From Xanthocytophaga agilis (GTDB lineage: Bacteria > Bacteroidota > Bacteroidia > Cytophagales > 172606-1), in the NCBI RefSeq assembly GCF_030068605.1, contig NZ_JASJOU010000001.1, positions 1,178,001 through 1,242,000 of the forward strand: 64,000 bases of DNA, read 5' to 3'. The notes under the pieces were generated by a model that was not told the DNA's origin, made no database searches, and was given only the letters and a program-made list of their open reading frames with translations. The stretch's first letter is position 1, and each line of letters starts with the position of its first letter. Positions 36,644-44,986 of the stretch are shown one piece after another. Made by a program: the position numbers and the translations under genes.

Positions 36644-37328
36644 AGCAATTTCCACCTATATGTTTTAAAGCCTCTCGCTTGCTTAGGTTCGACATACATT
36701 GTACTGAAACAAAATCCCGAACTACTTCAGGATTTGTATATGCATATTCGCGTAGAGCCCATCCAATTCCTTTTTGAATAAAAAATTCTTTTGAATCAGC
36801 ACGCAGACGGATCAGATCAAACAACAATTCCTGATCAGTCAGCTTTTTGTATTTCCGTTGAAAAGTTATAGCTACTCGTTGTAACCATGTGTTCTCAGAA
36901 GCAATCCATTGATAAGCTATAGTATGCATTTTCTCTGGAAAATAGCGAAAGTAAGGCGCTACCAGCCCTGAAGAAACAGCATCAACAGTATCCCACCAGG
37001 ATCGTTGTATAATCATTTTTTCGATTAGATCAAGAGAACTTTCCTGTCGATAATAGTTACAGGAAGCAGCCAGGTCTATGGCAAAATACTGGAGTTCCCG
37101 CTCAGTTTGCTGCCATAGTTCAGGCAAAATTGTTTCCAGATTTACCTTCGTTGGTAGTCCATACTCTCTGATAAACTGCTTATCAAGTATTCGCCGTTGT
37201 GGATGTTTGATTCCAAAAAATTCAAACTGATTTCTCATATACTGGCTCATAGCCTGAGCATATGCAGTGTTCCTCTGTTTCTGATAGCGTTCTGTCAATG
37301 GATAGATATATCCTTCAAAAATATCCAT
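36642..37328 (-). CDS. DNA alkylation repair glycosylase, AlkD family
   Basis: A 228-residue all-helical HEAT-like protein of the AlkC/AlkD family, which removes cationic alkylated bases (3-methyladenine, 7-methylguanine) without base flipping. Key features are RSWWDTVD (Trp111-Trp112-Asp113; the Asp matches the catalytic Asp of AlkD) and IQKGIGWALREYAYTNPE in the fifth repeat. ATG 37328 is well supported. Single-gene unit on the minus strand. Confidence 0.92.
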   Translation of the reverse strand: MDIFEGYIYPLTERYQKQRNTAYAQAMSQYMRNQFEFFGIKHPQRRILDKQFIREYGLPTKVNLETILPELWQQTERELQYFAIDLAASCNYYRQESSLDLIEKMIIQRSWWDTVDAVSSGLVAPYFRYFPEKMHTIAYQWIASENTWLQRVAITFQRKYKKLTDQELLFDLIRLRADSKEFFIQKGIGWALREYAYTNPEVVRDFVSVQCMSNLSKREALKHIGGNC

Positions 37329-37431
37329 GTAATAATTATGATTGTCAGCAAAAGAAAACAGGACTACACACTAAATAGGTTATAGCCCTGTCGAATTTAA
37401 CTTTACATTTACGATGTCACTATCAGTAGAG

Positions 37432-38121
37432 TTATTTGCTCATTAGCTCTTCTACCAGCTTGGTTACACCTTCACTTGCTTTCGCCTCAATCAGGTGCAG
37501 ATTAGGACGTGGAGCAACATAAGGCATATTAAGATCTATGACATATTTAGGAACTTCAATAGGTACATAGTCGATTAGACCTGCAGCCGGATACACAACC
37601 AAAGAGGTACCAATCACCATAAATATATCTGCTGACAAAGCCTGAATTACAGCTTTTTCTATTAGAGGTACTGCTTCTCCAAACCATACAATATCCGGAC
37701 GCAACTGCGATCCTTTCTCACAGGTATCTCCTAGCTTAATTTCCCATCCATCCATCTCATAGACAAGTGAAGGATCAACTGTACTGCGTGATTTAAATAG
37801 TTCTCCATGCAAGTGCATTACCTTAGTCGATCCGGCTCTTTCGTGCAGGTTATCTACGTTTTGTGTTACAATAACCACATTATACTTCTCTTCAAGCTTA
37901 GCCAATCCATAGTGAGCCGCATTAGGCTCTACGGTCTTAGCTTGTTTCCGGCGTTGATTGTAAAAATCAAGCACCAATCCAGGATTACGTTTCCATCCTT
38001 CAGGGGATGCTACAGACATAACATCATGTCCCTCCCATAATCCGTTGGAATCTCTAAATGTAGCAATTCCACTTTCTGCACTGATTCCGGCACCGGTCAG
38101 TACAACAATTTTCTGTTTCAT
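37432..38121 (-). CDS. cobB: Sirtuin (Sir2/CobB), NAD-dependent protein deacylase
   Basis: A 229-residue class III sirtuin. The NAD-binding motif GAGISAESGIATFR is near the N-terminus, TQNVDNLHE carries Gln87-Asn88-Asp90, and His105 in HLHGE is catalytic. Tyr54 and Arg57 (YNQR) form the pocket that accepts succinyl/malonyl-lysine, so desuccinylase/demalonylase activity is likely. The four-cysteine zinc site is not intact: the region 106-145 has only a single Cys (DTCEKG). Similar zinc-less forms occur in Bacteroidota. Single-gene unit. Confidence 0.92.
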   Translation of the reverse strand: MKQKIVVLTGAGISAESGIATFRDSNGLWEGHDVMSVASPEGWKRNPGLVLDFYNQRRKQAKTVEPNAAHYGLAKLEEKYNVVIVTQNVDNLHERAGSTKVMHLHGELFKSRSTVDPSLVYEMDGWEIKLGDTCEKGSQLRPDIVWFGEAVPLIEKAVIQALSADIFMVIGTSLVVYPAAGLIDYVPIEVPKYVIDLNMPYVAPRPNLHLIEAKASEGVTKLVEELMSK

Positions 38122-38213
38122 AGTATAGGTGTGTTAAAAATACAGGCAGAAGACCTACCTTTGGATTACAAATATCGGTAATTATTTCTTGAATAACTTC
38201 TTTGTCTAAGTGT

Positions 38214-38765
38214 ATGTTTTTTACAGAAGAGATCTACTATAAGGCAATGAATTTTGCCGGAGAAGCACACCATGCTCAGTTTATGCCAGGAAGTACAATT
38301 CCATATGTCACTCATCTGGCTAATGTCTGTATGGAAGTAGTCACTGCACTGACATATTCATCCAGTCACTCTTTGAATGGAGACTTACTGGTTTGTAGCG
38401 CCCTGTTGCATGATGTACTGGAAGATACACCTGTATCATATACAGAAGTAGAGGCCCTATTTGGGACAGAAGTAGCAAAAGGAGTTGCAGCACTGACACG
38501 TAATACATTATTACCAGAAGCAGAACAGATTCCAGATAGTTTGCAGCGAATTCTAAGACAACCTGTTGAAATTCGAATGGTAAAAATGGCAGATCGCATA
38601 GATAACCTGCGCCAGAATCCACTACTGTGGTCTAACTCTCAACGAAAAGCCTATCAGAATGAGGCACAATTAATATTAAAGACGCTAGGAGGTTGTAATC
38701 TCTATCTTGAAGAACAACTAAAGAAGAAAATCAATTCTTACAACCAATATCTTGAGGTAGTATAA
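38214..38765 (+). CDS. HD-domain phosphohydrolase (SpoT/MESH1-like)
   Basis: A 183-residue HD-superfamily hydrolase: His34 (YVTHL), His66-Asp67 in ALLHDVLEDT and Asp near 128 (KMADRIDNL) form the metal site. Overall it resembles the hydrolase half of RelA/SpoT or MESH1, so a ppGpp- or nucleotide-directed pyrophosphohydrolase is possible; substrate not certain. ATG 38214 chosen; TTG 38202 adds four residues. Ends just before a shared terminator with topA. Confidence 0.85.
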   Translation: MFFTEEIYYKAMNFAGEAHHAQFMPGSTIPYVTHLANVCMEVVTALTYSSSHSLNGDLLVCSALLHDVLEDTPVSYTEVEALFGTEVAKGVAALTRNTLLPEAEQIPDSLQRILRQPVEIRMVKMADRIDNLRQNPLLWSNSQRKAYQNEAQLILKTLGGCNLYLEEQLKKKINSYNQYLEVV

Positions 38766-38797
38766 CCAGAATCAATGAAAATTCACTGATTCTGGTT
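38764..38797. terminator. Bidirectional terminator between HD gene and topA
   Basis: AACCAGAATCA (38764-38774) / TGATTCTGGTT (38787-38797), perfect 11-base stem with a 12-base loop, between convergent genes. Confidence 0.8.
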
Positions 38798-38815
38798 TAA
38801 AGAGTCTAAAATGAT

Positions 38816-41239
38816 TTATTTCTTCGTCTTGGTAGACTTTTTGGAAGTTGATTTCTCGCCAGCAGCTTTTGTTGTCTTTGTGGCTGCTTTTGTTGTTGTT
38901 TTTGCAGCAGCGCCTTTCTTGGCGAAACGACCTGTTTTAGGCTTGCTATCAGCTTCTTTTGCCAATTCAAGACATTCTTCCAGGGTCAGACTTTTTGGAT
39001 CTTTGCTTTTCGGTATTTTTATATTCTGCTTACCAATAGCAATATAAGGTCCAAAACGGCCATTCAAGATCCTCACATCCGGATTGCCTGGAAATTCCTT
39101 TATCGATTTTTCAGCATCTGATTTTCGTTTTGCCTGAATAATCACAATAGCTCTTTCATCATCTATGCTATAGGGATCATCTTCCTTGCCCAACGAATAG
39201 TATTTGCCATCGTGCTGGATATAAGGACCAAACTTGCCAATAGCTACTTTCATTACTTTGTCTTCATAACTACCAATTTCACGAGGAAGCTTAAATAATT
39301 CCAGTGCTTCTTCTAGGCTCAACCGTTCCATAAACTGGCCTTTTTTCAGACTGGCAAAACGTGGCTTTACATCATCCTCCATTTCTCCAATCTGGACATA
39401 CGGTCCAAATTTGCCAAGTTTTACTGAAACAGGCTCACCTGTTTCCGGATGTGTGCCCAGCGAGCGTGACTTGCCAACAGAAGATCGTTGTATCTCATCT
39501 GTATTCTCAATCTTGCGATGGAAGCCATCATAGAACTTTTCCAGCATTTCTTCCCAGATCATTCGACCCTGCGCAATCTCATCAAAATCCTTCTCTACAG
39601 TAGCTGTGAACTTAAAATCTATAACATCTGGAAAGTATTGTACCAGAAAGTCATTCACAATCATTGCTACGTCGGTTGGGAACAACTTAGCTTTTTCTGC
39701 TCCAAATATTTCTTTTTTTGAATCTGTACTAATACTATTGTTCTTCAGCGTAATCTCTCTATACGAACGCTCTTTTCCATCACGATCTTCTTTCACCACA
39801 TATCCCCGCTGCTGAACAGTAGAGACAGTTGGAGCATACGTAGAAGGACGTCCAATACCCAACTCTTCCAGCTTCTTTACCAGACTCGCTTCTGTATACC
39901 GTGCAGCAGGACGAGAAAAACGTTGAACAGCTTTCATATTATCCAGTTGCAATTGTTGACCAATCGTCAACGGAGGAAGCATTGCTTTGTTTTCCTCATC
40001 GTCCTCATCAGTAGACTCAATATACACTCTTAGGAAACCATCAAACTTGATTACTTCTCCTGTGGCGATCAGTTCTTCTTTTAAGACTCCATTGGCAGGT
40101 GAATTAATAGAAATAGTAGCTGTTGTCCGTTCTAACTGAGCATCTGCCATCTGAGAAGCAATTGCACGTTTCCAGATCAGTTCATACAAACGTTGCTCAT
40201 CCCGTGAATCATTGATTGAACTAACACTAAAATCAGTTGGACGAATAGCTTCGTGTGCTTCCTGAGCTGAGTCTGATTTAGTTTTGAAACGGCGTGTTTG
40301 TAAGTATTGCTTACCAAAGCTATTTGTAATTTCAGTTGCTGCTTTTGTCAAAGCCTCTTCGGACAGATTGGTTGAGTCCGTACGCATATAGGTAATTTTA
40401 CCAGACTCATACAGTTTCTGAGCAATCATCATTGTTTTGGAAACCGAGAAATATAATTTCCGGCTTGCTTCCTGTTGCAATGTAGAAGTGGTAAATGGAG
40501 GTGCAGGTGTACGTTTTGCAGGTTTGGTCTCCAGATTTTTTATCTTGAAAACTCCATTCAGGCATCGATTCAAAAAATCCAGTGCATCTGCTTCCGTGTC
40601 AAAATTTTTAGGTAATTCCGCGACTAGAGTCTTCCCTTTTTCTACCTGAAATAAAGCTGAAACCTTATAAGAAGATTTTGTTTCAAATCCTTCAATCTCA
40701 CGTTCCCGCTCTACAATCAACCGCACTGCTACCGATTGTACCCTTCCCGCTGACAATCCCGTTTTGATTTTCTTCCAGAGCACAGGTGATAATTCATATC
40801 CCACTAAACGATCCAGAATCCGGCGTGCCTGTTGGGCGTTTACCAGATCCAAGTCCAGACTTCTTGGTGACTGAATAGCATTTAGAATGGCATTTTTAGT
40901 AATTTCACGAAAAACGATTCGTTTGGTTTTATTTTCCTGTAAGTTCAGAGCTTCTTTCAAATGCCAGGAAATAGCCTCCCCTTCCCGGTCATCGTCAGTT
41001 GCCAGCCACACTACCTCTGCATCTGCTGCTAATTGCTGCAACTGATTAACCAGGTCCTTTTTATCATCGTTAATCTCGTAAGTAGGCCGAAAATGATTTT
41101 TCACATCAATGGCTATTCCTTTCTCAGGCAAATCACGCACATGACCAAAACTTGATCTTACAGTGAAATCTTTTCCCAGATACCCTTCAATCGTTTTGGC
41201 CTTTGCGGGCGATTCTACAATGACTAAATTTTTGGTCAT
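38816..41239 (-). CDS. topA: DNA topoisomerase I (type IA)
   Basis: Relaxes negatively supercoiled DNA. An N-terminal TOPRIM domain (MTKNLVIVESPAKAKTI, DDDREGEAISWH) is followed by the type IA core with catalytic Tyr in YMRTDST, and several C-terminal topoisomerase repeats (GKFGPYIQ, GRFGPYIAIG) rather than zinc fingers. The tail is Lys/Ala/Thr-rich and basic, probably DNA-binding. Length 807 is normal for Bacteroidota TopA. ATG 41239 is the start; the in-frame TTG at 41245 lies only six bases upstream. Confidence 0.96.
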   Translation of the reverse strand: MTKNLVIVESPAKAKTIEGYLGKDFTVRSSFGHVRDLPEKGIAIDVKNHFRPTYEINDDKKDLVNQLQQLAADAEVVWLATDDDREGEAISWHLKEALNLQENKTKRIVFREITKNAILNAIQSPRSLDLDLVNAQQARRILDRLVGYELSPVLWKKIKTGLSAGRVQSVAVRLIVEREREIEGFETKSSYKVSALFQVEKGKTLVAELPKNFDTEADALDFLNRCLNGVFKIKNLETKPAKRTPAPPFTTSTLQQEASRKLYFSVSKTMMIAQKLYESGKITYMRTDSTNLSEEALTKAATEITNSFGKQYLQTRRFKTKSDSAQEAHEAIRPTDFSVSSINDSRDEQRLYELIWKRAIASQMADAQLERTTATISINSPANGVLKEELIATGEVIKFDGFLRVYIESTDEDDEENKAMLPPLTIGQQLQLDNMKAVQRFSRPAARYTEASLVKKLEELGIGRPSTYAPTVSTVQQRGYVVKEDRDGKERSYREITLKNNSISTDSKKEIFGAEKAKLFPTDVAMIVNDFLVQYFPDVIDFKFTATVEKDFDEIAQGRMIWEEMLEKFYDGFHRKIENTDEIQRSSVGKSRSLGTHPETGEPVSVKLGKFGPYVQIGEMEDDVKPRFASLKKGQFMERLSLEEALELFKLPREIGSYEDKVMKVAIGKFGPYIQHDGKYYSLGKEDDPYSIDDERAIVIIQAKRKSDAEKSIKEFPGNPDVRILNGRFGPYIAIGKQNIKIPKSKDPKSLTLEECLELAKEADSKPKTGRFAKKGAAAKTTTKAATKTTKAAGEKSTSKKSTKTKK

Positions 41240-41633
41240 ACTCAATTTATTTCGTTATATATTTATATATTTTCAGGTATTGGGTAATGATGAAATTACC
41301 AGAAATTTATGGTACCTGTGTTTACTAAATAATCAGGCTAACACCAAAAGGAACCATTAGGTTTACATCAATGCAGCATTAAAACAACGTAAAATACCTG
41401 AAATCCAACAATAAATTTAAAGCTTATTTTTTTTGAATGCCAAATTTGCACAATTTCCGTTAAAACATCTATGGTAGAACATATCTATGTAACTACCAGA
41501 CTTGCAATATTTTACACTATATATATATGACAAATACAGCATTTGGGGAAACATCTTTCTGCATAAAAATTTTAATGCAAGATTTTTCTCATTTGAAGGA
41601 TATTGTATTACTTGGCGTTCTGTTTCAGACTTT
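41240..41633. promoter_or_regulatory. Divergent region topA/sixA-like
   Basis: A 394-base AT-rich spacer. It contains long A/T runs and must carry promoters for topA and the histidine phosphatase gene; in-frame codons 41502-41633 ahead of the latter are judged non-coding. No RNA gene recognised. Confidence 0.35.
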
Positions 41634-42140
41634 ATGAATAAACATCTTTTTATTGTACGGCATGCCCAGGCAGTTTCTGGGGCAGCTGGTCAGCGTGATT
41701 TTGACCGTGAATTATCCTCATCTGGAGTCATTGAAGCTTGTAAAATGGGAGGGCATCTAAAAAAACTGGGAGTCAGTCCAGATCTGCTTTTTGCCAGTCC
41801 CGCAATACGAGCCCTTTCAACAGCTCAATATATGGCAGAGCAGTTAGGATATGATACGGAAAAAATAATTGTTGAGAATGCGTTATATGAAGAATATGCC
41901 CTACAATCTTTCATTGAAATGATAAGTGCTATTCCAGAAGATAAAAAATCCGCTATGGTTGTAGCACACAATCCCAAACAAACTTATCTGGCAGAATATC
42001 TCACACATGATGATATAGGAAGCATACCAACAGGTGGAGTCGTTCATGTAATCTTTGAAAACCAACGATGGGTAGAAATTACAGGTGGTTCCGGAAAAAT
42101 GGCATGGTTTGAATATCCTGAAAAATTAAATAGCTTATAA
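41634..42140 (+). CDS. SixA-like histidine phosphatase
   Basis: A 168-residue single-domain histidine phosphatase. The RHA (RHG-type) motif in LFIVRHAQ provides the phospho-accepting His near residue 9, with Arg in PAIRALSTA and His in VVAHNP. Resembles SixA, which dephosphorylates phospho-His of histidine phosphotransfer domains. ATG 41634 starts the family-like sequence (MNKHLFIV); upstream codons to 41502 do not fit. Confidence 0.88.
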   Translation: MNKHLFIVRHAQAVSGAAGQRDFDRELSSSGVIEACKMGGHLKKLGVSPDLLFASPAIRALSTAQYMAEQLGYDTEKIIVENALYEEYALQSFIEMISAIPEDKKSAMVVAHNPKQTYLAEYLTHDDIGSIPTGGVVHVIFENQRWVEITGGSGKMAWFEYPEKLNSL

Positions 42141-42185
42141 GCTACAAAAAAGGAAGCGATTCTTTCACACATTATCCCATTTACT

Positions 42186-42219
42186 AGTCAGGTAAGTAAT
42201 GCATCGTATTTACCTGACT
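42186..42219 (+). terminator. Hairpin after the histidine phosphatase gene
   Basis: AGTCAGGTAA (42186-42195) / TTACCTGACT (42210-42219), 10-base stem, 14-base loop, without a clear T-tract. Likely terminator or RNA 3' end. Confidence 0.5.
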
Positions 42220-42286
42220 GGTATTATTGCAAATATCAGCTATTTTAGTAAACTACAACTATTCAACAAATCTACTATCTCACTTC

Positions 42287-43648
42287 ATGGTACGACAATC
42301 TTCTTCACGATCGATTATTCACTACATAGCCTCTGCCTTCCTGGTATATGGAACATTTTCCTGTTCCAGTGATCCTACAAACTTTGTCGTTGAATCCAAA
42401 GATCTTACCCCTTTTCATACCCAATATGTAGCCAAATCAGAAGCTCCTGTGGCTTCGGATTCTATCTCTGTATACATAGATTATTCCAAAGGGATGCATG
42501 AAGGAATGATGTCCTCTATGGATTTTATCAAGGATTTACTGACGATTGTGAATAGTCCAAAAACTGTTTATTTCAAGGCAGGCACAAATGATATTCCACC
42601 CAGAATCAATATTAATGCTACCGAAAATATTCCCTGGAACATAAGCAACTATACAGAAACCCGTTCGGTACTTGATGAGCCTATCCGTCAGATCACCCAG
42701 GATAATCGCACTGCTGTATTTATTACAGACTTCGAACTGGTAAAAGGCAAACAGGAATTGCAGATTGTACAAAATGGAAAAACATTCCGCACTAGCATCG
42801 ACATTTCTACCTGGGCAGTGAATGAGTTTGAAAACTGGCTGAAACAAGGCAATGCCATTGATGTGTTTGCTCAACCATTCACCAAACAAAATTCCTGGGT
42901 ACCTCAAACCCAGACCCAGCACATTTATATTCTGGTATTTACACCCAAAGCACTGATCCATGAACCTTCGGCATTGGTTAACCGTCTTCAAGAGAAACAA
43001 GGTCGTTTAAAACATTTTCGGTTTTCAGCAGAAGATATTGCGCTAACAAACAAATACAAAGACAAAGCGAATGAAGGTGGAGCAACTGAAAATGCTGTAC
43101 CGGATATGGTACAGGTAAATTTCCCAATCTTTGAATACTATATGTTCAAGCAAAAAGATTTGTTTAAAATTCCTGAGTACAGCGAAAAAGACACTCGTTT
43201 TCTGAAAAATCTGTTTCTGGCAAATGCCCCTGTAAATTATCCGGATCTGCAACTGGAAGCAAAAGTATATGATATTACCAGCGAGTACCAGAACTACTAT
43301 GACGCAGTGAATCCGGTAGAGGGTGAAAAACCTAAAAAATACAGTTATAACGCGCCAGGTGCATCTGATGACATTTTTGTATTGGATTTTGATACAAAGA
43401 AAAAAGAGGTTGGTTTAAAACTACACGAAAACTTTACAGGTGTAGAATTTCGTACGCTTTACAAAGTGGATGTATCTATCAAAGAAGCCAAACCACAATT
43501 TGATAACAATCTGCTATCTTCACTGAAATGGACAGATGCCCGTGGATTTGAGGTTCCTTCTTTAGCCAGCAGCCTCACAGAAGCGTTGTCACGCATTAAC
43601 CTGAAAGATAGGGTAGTCTATACTTATTATGTAGAGCTGGAAAAATAA
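42287..43648 (+). CDS. Lipoprotein with vWA-like domain, function unknown
   Basis: A 453-residue lipoprotein: signal segment and lipobox ending TFSC, with lipidated Cys at about residue 26. Residues about 55-215 look like a von Willebrand A-type fold: DYSKGM at the first strand (compare MIDAS DxSxS/GM) and FITDFE later. The second half (residues 240-450) has several beta-rich blocks and no recognised motif. Start ATG 42287 precedes the signal segment. The next gene (43709) encodes a small membrane protein and is likely co-transcribed; together they may form an envelope complex. I do not recognise a named family. Confidence 0.65.
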   Translation: MVRQSSSRSIIHYIASAFLVYGTFSCSSDPTNFVVESKDLTPFHTQYVAKSEAPVASDSISVYIDYSKGMHEGMMSSMDFIKDLLTIVNSPKTVYFKAGTNDIPPRININATENIPWNISNYTETRSVLDEPIRQITQDNRTAVFITDFELVKGKQELQIVQNGKTFRTSIDISTWAVNEFENWLKQGNAIDVFAQPFTKQNSWVPQTQTQHIYILVFTPKALIHEPSALVNRLQEKQGRLKHFRFSAEDIALTNKYKDKANEGGATENAVPDMVQVNFPIFEYYMFKQKDLFKIPEYSEKDTRFLKNLFLANAPVNYPDLQLEAKVYDITSEYQNYYDAVNPVEGEKPKKYSYNAPGASDDIFVLDFDTKKKEVGLKLHENFTGVEFRTLYKVDVSIKEAKPQFDNNLLSSLKWTDARGFEVPSLASSLTEALSRINLKDRVVYTYYVELEK

Positions 43649-43708
43649 AATCACAGATTTAGAAAACTATTGATTGCTATTTCTATCACTTCACTCTTAC
43701 ACTAAACT

Positions 43709-44110
43709 ATGCTTCTTGCTCAAATTATTACGATTCGGAATCCTCGTCAGTTAGAAGATCTGGCAAGTGAAACATATATGTTTGCTGCCATTGCAGCTGT
43801 TATTTTTATCGGATTATCCTGGGTTGTAGCCAATCTGATCAAATGGGAAGGCGGAAAAGATCCTCAGGATGCAGGCAAACGTCGTGCTGCTTTTTTTATC
43901 ATCTGGTTTGTAGCAGGTGCAGCCTTCTTTTTGTACAATATGTTTGTCGTTTCGGATAAAATTGCACCAAACCTGCAATCTAAATTTTCTCAGGTAAACT
44001 ATATCAGTACAGCCATTGTTTTCGTGGTTTATATCATTCTGGGTTTTGTATTAAGCAAACTGATGAAAAATAGTAAATACGGAACCATATTTCCTTCTTC
44101 TAAAAAGTAA
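43709..44110 (+). CDS. Small three-helix membrane protein
   Basis: A 133-residue inner-membrane protein with three hydrophobic segments (about 22-42, 61-83 and 99-119) and a basic tail ending KYGTIFPSSKK. No recognised family. It lies 60 bases after the vWA-like lipoprotein, with no terminator between, so a functional partnership is inferred. Confidence 0.65.
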   Translation: MLLAQIITIRNPRQLEDLASETYMFAAIAAVIFIGLSWVVANLIKWEGGKDPQDAGKRRAAFFIIWFVAGAAFFLYNMFVVSDKIAPNLQSKFSQVNYISTAIVFVVYIILGFVLSKLMKNSKYGTIFPSSKK

Positions 44111-44117
44111 CAATATG

Positions 44118-44156
44118 GCTTACCTGGCATATCAATTAGTAAATGTGCCGGTAAGC
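44118..44156 (+). terminator. Terminator of the vWA/three-helix unit
   Basis: GCTTACC(T)GGCA with TGCCGGTAAGC, 11 pairs with one bulged T, followed by TTAATTATTTG. It separates the unit from rpe. Confidence 0.65.
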
Positions 44157-44171
44157 TTAATTATTTGACTT

Positions 44172-44837
44172 ATGCATTTTATTGCTCCTTCTTTGCTGGC
44201 AGCAGACTTTACCAATCTGCAACGTGATGTAACCATGGTAAACCAGAGTGAAGCAGACTGGCTCCATTTTGATGTAATGGATGGTGTATTTGTACCCAAT
44301 ATCTCGTTTGGTTTTCCTATTCTGGAAGCAATTCGCCCTTATATTCAAAAACCTATTGATGTTCATTTAATGATCACTCAACCTGAACGGTATATTGAGT
44401 CTTTTGCCCAGGCCGGAGCTGATCACATCACCGTTCATTATGAAGCATCCACCCATTTGCATCGTACACTGCAGCAAATCCAGGCTGCTGGTTGTCAGGC
44501 AGGTATTGCCTTAAATCCGCATACTCCTGTACATCTGCTCGAGGAAATTATCACAGAGGCTGATATCATTCTGATTATGTCTGTAAATCCAGGCTTTGGA
44601 GGGCAAAAATTTATTCAGCGTACCTATGAAAAGGTAGCACATTTGAAAGACCTTATTCTGCGTCGTAATGCCAAAGCAGTAATTGAAATTGATGGAGGAG
44701 TTAACCTTGAGAATGCACCTTATTTATTATCTGCAGGAGCGGATGTATTGGTAGCAGGCAATTTCGTATTTAGTTCTTCTGATCCAATTGCAACTATTCA
44801 CAAATTAAAACATGCTTCCTTACCGAAAATAGTATAA
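44172..44837 (+). CDS. rpe: Ribulose-phosphate 3-epimerase
   Basis: TIM-barrel enzyme of the pentose phosphate pathway interconverting ribulose 5-phosphate and xylulose 5-phosphate. Visible motifs are APSLLAADF at the N-terminus, HFDVMDGVFVPN (metal-binding His and Asp), DVHLMI, MSVNPGFGGQKF and IEIDGGVN. Length 221 is normal. ATG 44172 lies immediately after the hairpin. Confidence 0.97.
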   Translation: MHFIAPSLLAADFTNLQRDVTMVNQSEADWLHFDVMDGVFVPNISFGFPILEAIRPYIQKPIDVHLMITQPERYIESFAQAGADHITVHYEASTHLHRTLQQIQAAGCQAGIALNPHTPVHLLEEIITEADIILIMSVNPGFGGQKFIQRTYEKVAHLKDLILRRNAKAVIEIDGGVNLENAPYLLSAGADVLVAGNFVFSSSDPIATIHKLKHASLPKIV

Positions 44838-44986
44838 TATTTTCAAGTAAAATCTCACATGTTGTAATTTCCCTGTATTATTGTTTGTAAGTCCGATAGA
44901 TTTTTTGTCAGTTTGAAACACTGATCTATTGGCTTTTACTGTAATTCCAACACTTGGTCTTGTCCTGCATCATTTTGTCTTTGCGA

